The notes beneath the pieces were generated by a model. It ran no database searches and was not told the DNA's origin. It worked only from the letters and a program-made list of their open reading frames with translations. Shown here one piece after another: positions 8,358 through 16,306 of a DNA stretch of 64,000 nt (the first letter of the stretch is position 1; every line of letters begins with the position of its first letter). Position numbers and translations under genes: made by a program. Source of the stretch: Phytohabitans sp052068095 (lineage in GTDB: Bacteria; Actinomycetota; Actinomycetes; Mycobacteriales; Micromonosporaceae); the NCBI RefSeq assembly GCF_052068095.1, contig NZ_JBQHDG010000016.1, positions 209,217 to 273,216 on the forward strand, given 5' to 3'.

Positions 8358-9503
8358 ATGGATCTTTTGCCCGTAGCGCCGCTGGCCGAACTGCGCCAGC
8401 GGCGCAGCGAGAAGTGGCTGCGATACCCGCCGGACGTGGTGCCGCTGTTCGTCGCCGAGATGGACTTCGCGCTGGCGCCACCGGTCACGGCCGTCCTGCA
8501 CGAGGCGATCGACTGCGGCGACACCGGCTATCCGGTGGCCGAGCCGGTGCTCGGCGAGGCGCTGGCCGGGTTCGCCGCCGACCGGTGGGGCTGGCGGGTC
8601 GACCCGGCGTCGGTGACCGCGGTGGCCGACGTCGGAGTCGGTGTCGTGGAGGTGCTGCGGGCGCTGCGCCGTCCCGGCGACGACGTCGTGTTCTGCCCAC
8701 CGGTGTACCCGCCGTTCTACGACTGGGTGCCCGAGGCCGGCGGCCGCATCGTGGAGGTGCCGCTGGCCCGCGAGGCCGCCGGTTGGCGGCTCGACCTTCC
8801 CGCCCTGGAGCGCGCGTTCGCGGCCGGCCCGGCGGCGTTCGTGCTGTGCAACCCGCACAACCCGGTCGGCCGCGCGCACGCCCCCGACGAGCTGGCCGAG
8901 GTGGTGCGGCTCGCCACCGCGTACGGCGTCACGGTGGTCAGCGACGAGATCCACGCGCCGCTCGCGCTGCCCGGCGCGGCGTTCACCCCGCTGCTCACCC
9001 TGCCGGGCGCCGCGGAGGTCGCGGTCAGCGTGGTCTCCGCCAGCAAGGCGTGGAACCTCGCCGGTCTCAAATGCGCCTCCGTCGTGACCGCGGCGCCGGC
9101 GATGGCGGCCGTGGTCGACCGCTTCCCGGCGGAGACCTCCGCGCGGGTCGGCCACCTGGGCGTGCTGGCGTCGGTGGCCGCGTACACCGAGGGCGTCGCC
9201 TGGCTCGACCGACTGCTCGCCACGCTCGACGACCGGCGCACCCTGCTCGGCCGGCTACTGGTCGAGCGGCTGCCGATGCTCTCCTGGTGCCGACCGGAGG
9301 CGACCTACCTGGCCTGGCTCGACTGCACCGCTCTCGGCGGCGGCGACAAGGCGTGCGAGCTGTTTCTCGACAAGGGCCGCGTGGCGCTGGAGCGGGGCAG
9401 CCGGTTCGGCGCCGCCGGCGCCGACTTCGCCCGCTTCAACCTCGCCACCAGCCCGGAGATCCTCGACGAGGTCACCGCCCGCATGGCAGCCGCCGCCCGC
9501 TAG
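8358..9503 (+). CDS. PatB/MalY-type PLP-dependent aminotransferase (cystathionine beta-lyase)
   Basis: 381-residue fold-type I PLP enzyme. Seen: the early FVAEMDFALAPPV segment typical of MalY/PatB, CNPHNPVGR (cofactor/substrate-binding Asn), VVSDEIHAPL (Asp to PLP nitrogen) and SASKAWNLAG with the Schiff-base lysine K230. The C-terminal small domain includes ERGSRFGAAG. MalY/PatB enzymes cleave cystathionine or other C-S bonded amino acids, giving homocysteine, pyruvate and ammonia. It starts five bases after the stop of the copper monooxygenase-like gene with no separate ribosome site of note, so translation is probably coupled. A perfect hairpin terminator follows at 9515. Confidence 0.88.
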   Translation: MDLLPVAPLAELRQRRSEKWLRYPPDVVPLFVAEMDFALAPPVTAVLHEAIDCGDTGYPVAEPVLGEALAGFAADRWGWRVDPASVTAVADVGVGVVEVLRALRRPGDDVVFCPPVYPPFYDWVPEAGGRIVEVPLAREAAGWRLDLPALERAFAAGPAAFVLCNPHNPVGRAHAPDELAEVVRLATAYGVTVVSDEIHAPLALPGAAFTPLLTLPGAAEVAVSVVSASKAWNLAGLKCASVVTAAPAMAAVVDRFPAETSARVGHLGVLASVAAYTEGVAWLDRLLATLDDRRTLLGRLLVERLPMLSWCRPEATYLAWLDCTALGGGDKACELFLDKGRVALERGSRFGAAGADFARFNLATSPEILDEVTARMAAAAR

Positions 9504-9514
9504 CGCCGGCCCGT

Positions 9515-9539
9515 CCCCAAGAGGGCTGCCCTCTTGGGG
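9515..9539 (+). terminator. Rho-independent-type terminator after the monooxygenase/PatB operon
   Basis: Perfect 11-base inverted repeat CCCCAAGAGGG / CCCTCTTGGGG with a 3-base loop, 12 bases after the PatB stop. It is not followed by a T run, as is common in high-GC actinobacteria. Confidence 0.8.
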
Positions 9540-9575
9540 AGGGAGAGGAGGGCGGGCGGGTGCGGTGGGCTGGAT

Positions 9576-9688
9576 CCGCGGACCTGGCAGCGGAGGCCGG
9601 GGAAGTCGGCGAGCCCTGGCGAGCCGCCGGACGGAGCGGTCTCCGGCGGGAGCGACGGTCCGCGGGTGACGCGGACCCGGGCAAGAAA
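9576..9688 (+). repeat. Structured intergenic repeat family B, copy 2
   Basis: Starts ccgcggacctggcag, contains GGAGGCCGGGGAAGTCGGCG and the ctccggcgggag hairpin, and ends gacgcggacccgggcaag. The outer stem is weaker here than in the copies at 29172 and 42647 (right arm CCGGACGGAGC). Confidence 0.7.
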
Positions 9689-9754
9689 TATGTGTAAAGA
9701 AAGCAGGCTAATCGATGTTTACCGCGGCTATACACGTTGCGTAAAGTCGCCCGC

Positions 9755-11554
9755 ATGTGGAGTCGGGTCAGCGTCGCCGCCGCCACGGTGGGTGTGCTGG
9801 TGGTCTCGGCCGCCTCGCCGTCGGCCGCCACGGGCAAGCCAGTCGATCGGCTCATCCGGCACATGAGCCTGGAGGAGAAGGTCGGGCAGCTCTTCGTGGT
9901 CGAGGTGTTCGGGCAGGACGCCGACACCGTGAGCGCGGCCGCCGCCGCCAACAACCAGCGGCTGTATGGCGTGAGCACGCCGGCGCAGGTCATCGACAAG
10001 TACCAGCCGGGCGGGGTCATCTACTTCACCGCGGCCCGCGGCCCGGACAACCTCCAGAGCCCGCGGCAGATCGCCACGCTGTCCAACGGGCTCCAGGCGG
10101 CCGCCACGCGGCAGCGCACGGGCATCCCGCTGCTGATCTCCACCGACCAGGAGGGCGGCGCGGTCGTCACCCGGCTCTCCGCACCGGCCACCGCGATGCC
10201 GGGCAACATGGCGCTCGGCGCCGGGCGGTCGCGGGCCGACGCGCGCCGCTCGGCCGAGGTGATCGGCACCGAGCTCGACGCCGTCGGCATCAACCAAAAC
10301 TACGCGCCGGTGGCCGATGTCAACGTCAACCCGGCCAACCCGGTCATCGGCGTGCGGTCGGTCGGCGAGGACCCGGGCCTGGTGGCCGACCTTGTCGCCG
10401 CGCAGGTCGACGGCTACCACGACGGCGGTGTGGCCGCGGTGGCGAAGCACTTCCCGGGGCACGGTGACACCACAGTAGACAGTCACTTCGGCCTGCCCGA
10501 GGTGACGCACACCCGCGCGCAGCTCAAGGCGATCGACCTGCCGCCGTTCCGGGCCGCCATCCGCCGCGGCGTCGACACGATCATGACGGCGCACGTGGTG
10601 CTCCGCTCGATCGACCCCAGCGGCGCGCCCGCGACGATGTCCAAGCCCATCCTCACCGGGCTGCTCCGCGGCGACCTGCGCTACGACGGGCTCATCGTCA
10701 CCGACGCGCTCGACATGGGCGGGGCGACGGGCACCTACCCGCCCGAGGTGGCGCCGGTCGAGGCGTTCAAGGCCGGCGCCGACCAGCTCGTGCTCGCGCC
10801 GCAGATGGACGTCGCGTACAACGCGGTGCTCGACGCCGTGCGGAGCGGCGAGATCTCCAAGCGCCGGCTCGACGACTCGGTGCGCCGGATCCTGCGGCTG
10901 AAGACCAAGCGCGGCCTGTTCGCCGACCCGTTCGTCGACGCCGCCCTCGCGGAGAAGGTCGTGGGCGCGCCCGACCACCTCCTCGACGCGCAGGCCATCT
11001 CCGACCGCACGACCACCCTCGTCAAGAACGACGCCGGCCTGCTGCCGCTCGCGCCGGACCCGCGCGACGTTCTCGTGACGGGTTGGGGCGTGACGACGAC
11101 CGCGACCATCGGGGCCGCCATCAGCCGCCGCGGCCAGACCGTCACGGTGGTGGAGACGGGTCTGACACCGACCCAGGCGAGGATCGACGCGGCGGTGGCG
11201 GCGGCCGCGGCCACCGACCTCGTGGTCGTGTCGACCAACAACGCGGCGAACGTCGACGCCACAACCGGGCTACCCACCGCGTCCGCGGCCGCCCAGCAGG
11301 CCCTTGTCGCGGCGCTGCTCGCGACCGGCAAGCCGGTGGTGGTCTCCGGGATGCGCAACCCGTACGACATCTCCCGCCTCACCACGGTGCCCACCTACCT
11401 GGCGACCTACGGCTACACGGCCGGCTCGATCGAGGCGTTGGTACGGGTGCTCTTCGGCGAGGTAAACCCGCGCGGGCGGCTGCCGGTCACGATCCCGCGG
11501 GCGGACGGGACGGGCGCGCTCTATCCGTTCGGACACGGCCTCAGCTACGGCTGA
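9755..11554 (+). CDS. Secreted glycoside hydrolase family 3 protein (NagZ-like)
   Basis: 599 residues with a Sec signal peptide (SVAAATVGVLVVSAASPSAA). The GH3 TIM-barrel holds the NagZ signature KHFPGHGDT (K231, H232, H236) and the nucleophile region IVTDALDMGG (D317). A GH3 C-terminal alpha/beta domain (about 400-595) ends in the usual GRLPVTIPR and YPFGHGLSYG motifs. The His in the GHGD loop points to beta-N-acetylhexosaminidase or related activity on peptidoglycan or chitin fragments; a beta-glucosidase is less likely. ATG at 9755 is preferred over a TTG at 9737 because it directly starts the signal peptide. Monocistronic; its 3-prime end overlaps the convergent gene by 10 bases. Confidence 0.87.
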   Translation: MWSRVSVAAATVGVLVVSAASPSAATGKPVDRLIRHMSLEEKVGQLFVVEVFGQDADTVSAAAAANNQRLYGVSTPAQVIDKYQPGGVIYFTAARGPDNLQSPRQIATLSNGLQAAATRQRTGIPLLISTDQEGGAVVTRLSAPATAMPGNMALGAGRSRADARRSAEVIGTELDAVGINQNYAPVADVNVNPANPVIGVRSVGEDPGLVADLVAAQVDGYHDGGVAAVAKHFPGHGDTTVDSHFGLPEVTHTRAQLKAIDLPPFRAAIRRGVDTIMTAHVVLRSIDPSGAPATMSKPILTGLLRGDLRYDGLIVTDALDMGGATGTYPPEVAPVEAFKAGADQLVLAPQMDVAYNAVLDAVRSGEISKRRLDDSVRRILRLKTKRGLFADPFVDAALAEKVVGAPDHLLDAQAISDRTTTLVKNDAGLLPLAPDPRDVLVTGWGVTTTATIGAAISRRGQTVTVVETGLTPTQARIDAAVAAAAATDLVVVSTNNAANVDATTGLPTASAAAQQALVAALLATGKPVVVSGMRNPYDISRLTTVPTYLATYGYTAGSIEALVRVLFGEVNPRGRLPVTIPRADGTGALYPFGHGLSYG

Positions 11555-11898
11555 CCGGCCCGGATCTTGCCGTCGAGGCGGGGTCGGGCGGCGCCGTCGA
11601 CCGCGGTGCAGATGCCGTACACGCGGGCGTAGGTCGTCCAGCCGTTGACCCGGCCGCGGTTGTTGCTGATCTGCACGCGGCCCGCGCCGGCGTCGAGGGC
11701 CGAGACGAGATGCAGGTAGACCGTCCCGGCGACCTTGGCCAGCACGATGTCGCCGACGGCGAGCTTGGCCGGGTCGACCGGCGCGACCGTTACCAGCTGT
11801 CGGCTGTGGATCAGCGGCACCATCGACGACCCGGTCGGCCGAAACTGGACGGTCGCACCCTGCGCGACCCGGCTCGCCATGCTCTCCAGCATCCCCAT
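11545..11898 (-). CDS. Small S24/S26 signal-peptidase-like protein
   Basis: About 117 residues. It shows a LexA/signal-peptidase beta-fold: TGSSMVPLIHSRQLVTVAPV (catalytic-type Ser in GSSM), AVGDIVLAKVAGTVYLHLVS and QISNNRGRVNGW near the end. Phage-repressor-like S24 domains and S26 peptidases share these motifs; here there is no DNA-binding domain and no membrane helix, and the general-base lysine is not obvious, so protease activity is uncertain. ATG at 11898 (GTG at 11901 just before it) has no clear ribosome site. It converges on the GH3 gene with a 10-base overlap. Confidence 0.72.
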   Translation of the reverse strand: MGMLESMASRVAQGATVQFRPTGSSMVPLIHSRQLVTVAPVDPAKLAVGDIVLAKVAGTVYLHLVSALDAGAGRVQISNNRGRVNGWTTYARVYGICTAVDGAARPRLDGKIRAGQP

Positions 11899-11942
11899 CA
11901 CCCGGTAGCGTGCCCGATCGCCATGAGGACGACCACCGGTTT

Positions 11943-12032
11943 ACGCGGCGCGCCGCCCCACGCGTCGCGCCGCCTTGCGCGGCCCGCTGCTCTGCACGGT
12001 GCGCGGCCCCACGCGGCGCGCCGCCCCACGCG
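11943..12032. repeat. 22-base direct repeat upstream of cutC
   Basis: The sequence ACGCGGCGCGCCGCCCCACG plus CG occurs identically at 11943-11964 and 12011-12032, in a region made almost wholly of GCGCCGCCC-type words between two divergently read genes. Function unknown; possibly slippage-generated. Confidence 0.65.
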
Positions 12033-12057
12033 GCCCGCCGCCAAGATCGCATAGCAT

Positions 12058-12807
12058 GTGCGGGTGCGTTTCGAGGTCTGTGTCGACAGCGCTGACGGGG
12101 TGCTCGCGGCACAGGCGGCCGGCGCCCACCGGGTCGAACTGTGCGCCGCTCTCTCCGAGGGTGGCGTGACCCCCAGCGCCGGCGCGATCGCCACCGCCCT
12201 CGACGTCGCGACCATCGACGTCAACGTGCTCGTCCGCCCGCGCGGCGGCGACTTCGTCTACGACCGCCACGAGATCCGGGCGATGCGCCGCGACATCGAG
12301 GCCGTCGCGGCGGCCGGTGCGCACGGCGTCGTCATCGGCGCGCTCACCGCGGACGGCGACGTGGACCTGGCCGCCTGCCGGGAGCTGCTGTCCGATGTGG
12401 ACGGCCTGTCGGTGACGTTCCACCGCGCCTTCGACATGGCCCGGCGTCCCCGCGAGGCGCTCGCCGCGGTCGCCGACCTCGGCGCCGACCGGCTGCTGAC
12501 ATCCGGCCAGGAGGCGACCGCGCTCGACGGCGCCGCGCTGATCGCCGAGCTTGTCACGGCCGCCGGGGACCGCCTGGTCGTGATGCCGGGCGGCGGCGTG
12601 ACGGCCGGCAACGTGCGGCGCCTGATCGACCTGACCGGGGTGCGCGAGGTGCACTTCACCGCACGTACCACTGTGGACAGCCCGGCCCGCCACCGCAACC
12701 CGCGGGTCGCGATGGGCAGCGCGTCCGGCGCGGACGAGTACACCCGCCGCCGCACGAGCCGGGCGGCGATCGAGGCGCTGATCCGAGCCGCCGGCGTCGA
12801 ACGGTAG
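12058..12807 (+). CDS. cutC: CutC family protein
   Basis: 249-residue TIM-barrel protein of the CutC family. Seen: FEVCVDSADGVLAAQAAGAH with RVELCAALSEGG next to it, VLVRPRGGDFVY, VIGALTADGDVD, TFHRAFDMA, ADRLLTSGQ, MPGGGV and VHFTARTTV, covering the full family length. CutC was linked to copper homeostasis in E. coli, but that role is disputed and the enzymatic activity is not settled. Start GTG at 12058 (alternative GTG at 12064). It stands alone; copper-linked proteins nearby (monooxygenase-like at 7177, LPMO at 35268) are suggestive only. Confidence 0.9.
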   Translation: MRVRFEVCVDSADGVLAAQAAGAHRVELCAALSEGGVTPSAGAIATALDVATIDVNVLVRPRGGDFVYDRHEIRAMRRDIEAVAAAGAHGVVIGALTADGDVDLAACRELLSDVDGLSVTFHRAFDMARRPREALAAVADLGADRLLTSGQEATALDGAALIAELVTAAGDRLVVMPGGGVTAGNVRRLIDLTGVREVHFTARTTVDSPARHRNPRVAMGSASGADEYTRRRTSRAAIEALIRAAGVER

Positions 12808-12891
12808 AGCAAACCCACGAACAGTTTCGCGGTTTCTGTTATCCGCGGAGGTCCCGGGGCGTCTACCAAGTACTCGCGCACATACCGACGA

Positions 12892-12934
12892 TTGACTATA
12901 TGGTCATATGTCAGTATCTTGGAAAGCGCTTTCC
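12892..12934 (+). promoter_or_regulatory. Promoter with LacI-type operator for the pectate-lyase pair
   Basis: A sigma-70-like promoter, TTGACT (12892-12897), 17 bases, TATCTT (12915-12920), is followed directly by the perfect 14-base palindrome GGAAAGCGCTTTCC (12921-12934). That palindrome has the central CG and symmetric arms of LacI/GalR-family operators and would cover the transcription start, so repression is expected. The local DNA is AT-rich against its surroundings. About 130 bases of leader follow before the first gene. The cognate repressor is not proven. Confidence 0.75.
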
Positions 12935-13064
12935 CGCCTGACGCCACACCAGGTCGCCGTACCGCCGGGCTGCGGCGCGACGCGCGTCCCGGCGGGAGAA
13001 GGCCCGCCTCCACACCGGCCAGGGCAACCGGCGCCGGAGGCGCACCAGACCTAAGGAGAGCACC

Positions 13065-14654
13065 ATGCACAACAGACGGCGCCGTGCGGCGCTGTGGATT
13101 TCCACGGGCACGGCGGCGGCGCTCGCGGCCGCCACGGTCGTGGTCACCGCCGGCGCGGCCCAGGCGGCACCCGGTTGCCGGGTCGCGTACTCGGTGGGCT
13201 CGCAATGGCCCGGCGGCTTCAGCGCGAACGTCAGCCTCACCAACGTCGGCGACCCACTCACCTCGTGGACCGTCACCTGGTCGTTCGCGGCCGGGCAGAC
13301 CGTCAGCCAGGGCTGGAACGCCACCTTCACCCAGAGCGGCGGCAGCGTGCAGGCGGCGAACGTGACCTGGAACGGCTCGCTCGCCACCAACGCCACGACC
13401 TCGTTCGGATTCAACGGCACGTGGAACAACAGCAGCAACCCGGTCCCGGCGAGCTTCGCCGTCAACGGTGTGGCGTGCACGGGAGGCGTAAACCCAACGA
13501 CGCCGGGCACCACTCCGCCCACCACACCGCCGACGACGCCGCCCACCACTCCCCCGACCACGCCGCCGCCGTCGGGCAACACGCTCTACGTCTCGGCGAA
13601 CGGCAGCGCCAGCGCACCCGGCACCGAGGCCAGCCCGACCACGCTCGCCTCGGCGATCACGCGCATCCCGGCGGGCGGCACGATCTACGTACGGGGCGGC
13701 ACGTACAACCTCGCGCAGACGGTGACCATCGCACCGGGCAACAACGGCACCGCCAGCGCCCGCAAGACGCTCTCCGCCTACCCCGGTGAGCGGCCGGTGC
13801 TCAACTTCTCCGCGCAGGCCGAAGACACCGCCGCCCGCGGGCTCGCCGTCAACGGCAACTACTGGCGCGTCTACGGCCTGGTCGTCGAGCGCGCCGGCGA
13901 CAACGGCATCTTCGTCGGCGGCAGCAACAACATCATCGAGCGCACGGTGACGCGCTTCAACCGCGACAGCGGGCTCCAGCTCTCCCGCATCGCGTCGGAC
14001 ACGCCGCGCGACCAGTGGCCGGCCAACAACCTGATCCTGAGCGCCGAGTCGCACGACAACGCCGACTCCGACGGCGAGGACGCGGACGGCTTCGCGCCCA
14101 AGCTCACGGTCGGCTCCGGCAACGTGTTCCGGTACACGGTGTCGCACAACAACATCGACGACGGCTACGACCTGTACACCAAGTCGGACACCGGCGCGAT
14201 CGGCGCGGTCACCATCGAGGACTCGATCGCGTACGACAACGGCACGCTCAGCAACGGCGGCCAGGCCGGCAACGGCGACCGCAACGGCTTCAAGCTCGGC
14301 GGCGAGGACATCGCGGTCAACCACGTCGTGCGGCGCACCATCGCCGTGGGCAACGGCAAGCACGGCTTCACGTACAACCGCAACCTCGGCAGCATCACGA
14401 TGTCGAACAACCTCGGCGTCGACAACACCGAGCGCAACTTCAACTTCGACGGCGGCACCTCGGTCTTCCGCAACAACACGTCGTGCGACAGCGGTTCGAA
14501 CGACCGGATCATCGGCAACAGCGACAGCTCCAACCAGTTCTACGCCGGCTCGAACGGGTCCCGCTGCTCCTCGTACACGGGCGCGCTCGGCTGGTCCTTC
14601 GCCGCGGACGGCCGCCTCATCGTCACGTTCGGCGGCAGGCCGGTAACGCTCTAA
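13065..14654 (+). CDS. Secreted pectate lyase-like protein, CBM2 plus PL9-type beta-helix
   Basis: 529 residues. Signal peptide (GTAAALAAATVVVTAGAAQA), then a CBM2 cellulose-binding module (about 37-140: YSVGSQWPGGFSANVSLTN, SFGFNGTW), a Thr/Pro linker (about 145-168), then a right-handed parallel beta-helix. The catalytic part starts LYVSANGSASAPG and has the PL9 calcium-site pattern SHDNADSDGEDADGFAPKL, with NIDDGYDLYTKS and GNGDRNGFKLGG. PL9 enzymes cleave polygalacturonate by calcium-dependent beta-elimination. The ATG follows taaggagag. It is the first gene of a two-gene operon behind the promoter/operator at 12892; a 23-base gap separates it from the second PL9-like gene. Confidence 0.87.
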   Translation: MHNRRRRAALWISTGTAAALAAATVVVTAGAAQAAPGCRVAYSVGSQWPGGFSANVSLTNVGDPLTSWTVTWSFAAGQTVSQGWNATFTQSGGSVQAANVTWNGSLATNATTSFGFNGTWNNSSNPVPASFAVNGVACTGGVNPTTPGTTPPTTPPTTPPTTPPTTPPPSGNTLYVSANGSASAPGTEASPTTLASAITRIPAGGTIYVRGGTYNLAQTVTIAPGNNGTASARKTLSAYPGERPVLNFSAQAEDTAARGLAVNGNYWRVYGLVVERAGDNGIFVGGSNNIIERTVTRFNRDSGLQLSRIASDTPRDQWPANNLILSAESHDNADSDGEDADGFAPKLTVGSGNVFRYTVSHNNIDDGYDLYTKSDTGAIGAVTIEDSIAYDNGTLSNGGQAGNGDRNGFKLGGEDIAVNHVVRRTIAVGNGKHGFTYNRNLGSITMSNNLGVDNTERNFNFDGGTSVFRNNTSCDSGSNDRIIGNSDSSNQFYAGSNGSRCSSYTGALGWSFAADGRLIVTFGGRPVTL

Positions 14655-14677
14655 CCCACTCCCACGGAGACGTAGCC

Positions 14678-16255
14678 ATGCGCATGAAATCGACGATCGC
14701 CTCCGCCGGCCTGGTGGCCGCGGCGGTGCTTGTCCTGCCACCGACCGCGGCCAGCGCCGCACCGACGCGGTACGAGGCCGAGACCTCCCCGGCCGTCTGC
14801 TCCGGCACCATCGACTCCAACTGGGCCGGCTACTCCGGTAGCGGCTTCTGCAACGGCACCAACTCCACCGCCGGGTACGCGCAGTTCACCGTCAACGCCG
14901 CCAGTGCCGGCACGGCGACGCTGGGCGTGCGGTTCGCGAACGGCACCACCGGCGCCCGCCCGGCCAACCTGCTCGTCAACGGCACGACCGTGCAGAGCCC
15001 GTCCTTCGAGGGCACCGGCGCCTGGTCGACGTGGGTCACCAAGACCCTCACCGTTTCGGTCAACGCGGGCAGCAACACCATCCGGCTCAACCCGACCGCC
15101 GCGGCCGGTCTGCCCAATGTGGACTATCTCGACTTCGAGGTGGGCGGCACCCCGCAGCCGACCGGCGCGCTGTACGTGGCGACCAACGGCAACGACGGCA
15201 ACGCCGGCACGCTGGCGGCGCCGCTGCTGACCATCCAGCGGGCGGTCGACCTGGTCCAGCCCGGCCAGACCATCTACATCCGCGGCGGCACGTACGCGCC
15301 GAGCACGAACATCCAGATCCTCAAGAACGGCACGTCGAGCCAGCCCATCACGATGCGCAACTACAACAACGAGCGCGTCGTCCTGGACGGCGAGAACATG
15401 CCGTACACGCCCGGCGCGGTCGACTCCTCCATCCCCCGGCCCGAGCGCGGCGCCATCCACATCGAGGGCGACTGGTGGCGGCTGATCGGCCTGGAGATCA
15501 TCCACGGACCGTACGGCGTCTTCGGCCTCGACTCCAGCAACAACTACTACGAGCGCCTGGTCACCCGCGACAACTACGAGTCGGGCTTCCACCTCTTCCT
15601 GACGTCGAACAACAACCAGATCATCAACCTCGACTCGTACGGCAACTTCGACCCGCGCAGCAACGGGGAGAGCGCCGACGGCCTGGCCATCAAGGAAGGC
15701 TCCGGCACCGGCAACGTGGTGCGCGGCGCCCGCCTGTGGAACAACTCCGACGACGGCCTCGACTGGTGGATGTTCTCCTCGCCGATCCTGGTCGAAAACA
15801 GCCTGGCGTGGGGCAACGGCTTCAACCGGTGGAACCTGCCGGACTACGTCGGTGACGGCAACGGCTTCAAGCTGGGCGGCAACGGCGTCGCCGGCAACCA
15901 CACCGTGCGCAACAGCATGGCGTGGGACAACGCCCGCAGCGGCTTCATCGACAACAACAACCCGGGGCAGCACCGGATCGAGCGGTGCACGGCGTGGGAC
16001 CACCCGTCGGGCGGCTTCTTGTTCGACCGGTCGGACAGCACGCTGACCAACAACCTCGCCGTGGCCAACGGCACCAACGTCAACCTGGGGTCCAACTCCA
16101 GCGGCAGCGGCAACTCCTGGGACATCGGCGGCACCTGGTCGCTGGCCAACACCAACCCGAGCACCATCACCGGGCCGCGCAACGCGGACGGCTCGATCCC
16201 GTCCTCCACGTTCCTGCGCCCGTCGAACGGCGCGGACGTGGGAGCACGCTTCTGA
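14678..16255 (+). CDS. Secreted pectate lyase-like protein, CBM35-like module plus PL9-type beta-helix
   Basis: 525 residues. Signal peptide (LVAAAVLVLPPTAASAA), then a CBM35/CBM6-like beta-sandwich (about 28-150: TRYEAETSPAVCSGTIDSNW, GYAQFTVNAA, NVDYLDFEVGG), then a PL9-type beta-helix (about 160-520: LYVATNGNDGNAGTLAAPL, NGESADGLAIKEGSG, NSDDGLDWW, GDGNGFKLGGNG). The acidic residues in ESADGLAIK and SDDGLDWW correspond to the calcium sites of the gene just upstream. The two lyases share fold and order but carry different binding modules, suggesting action on different parts of the cell wall. A strong bidirectional hairpin follows. Confidence 0.87.
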   Translation: MRMKSTIASAGLVAAAVLVLPPTAASAAPTRYEAETSPAVCSGTIDSNWAGYSGSGFCNGTNSTAGYAQFTVNAASAGTATLGVRFANGTTGARPANLLVNGTTVQSPSFEGTGAWSTWVTKTLTVSVNAGSNTIRLNPTAAAGLPNVDYLDFEVGGTPQPTGALYVATNGNDGNAGTLAAPLLTIQRAVDLVQPGQTIYIRGGTYAPSTNIQILKNGTSSQPITMRNYNNERVVLDGENMPYTPGAVDSSIPRPERGAIHIEGDWWRLIGLEIIHGPYGVFGLDSSNNYYERLVTRDNYESGFHLFLTSNNNQIINLDSYGNFDPRSNGESADGLAIKEGSGTGNVVRGARLWNNSDDGLDWWMFSSPILVENSLAWGNGFNRWNLPDYVGDGNGFKLGGNGVAGNHTVRNSMAWDNARSGFIDNNNPGQHRIERCTAWDHPSGGFLFDRSDSTLTNNLAVANGTNVNLGSNSSGSGNSWDIGGTWSLANTNPSTITGPRNADGSIPSSTFLRPSNGADVGARF

Positions 16256-16269
16256 ACCGACCCTGAAAC

Positions 16270-16299
16270 GGCGGGACCGGGCACCGGCCCGGTCCCGCC
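16270..16299. terminator. Bidirectional terminator between the pectate lyases and the beta-helix/AAA+ gene
   Basis: Perfect 12-base inverted repeat GGCGGGACCGGG / CCCGGTCCCGCC with a 6-base loop, lying 14 bases after the + strand stop and 7 bases before the stop of the - strand gene. It can serve both convergent units. Confidence 0.85.
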
Positions 16300-16306
16300 G
16301 CCGCGT

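Noticed and set aside
9712..9754. TTTACCGC / GCGTAAA partial palindrome and TATACA box before the GH3 gene
   Set aside because: A promoter must be here, but no acceptable -35 box lies at the right distance and the palindrome has a mismatch and a long spacer.
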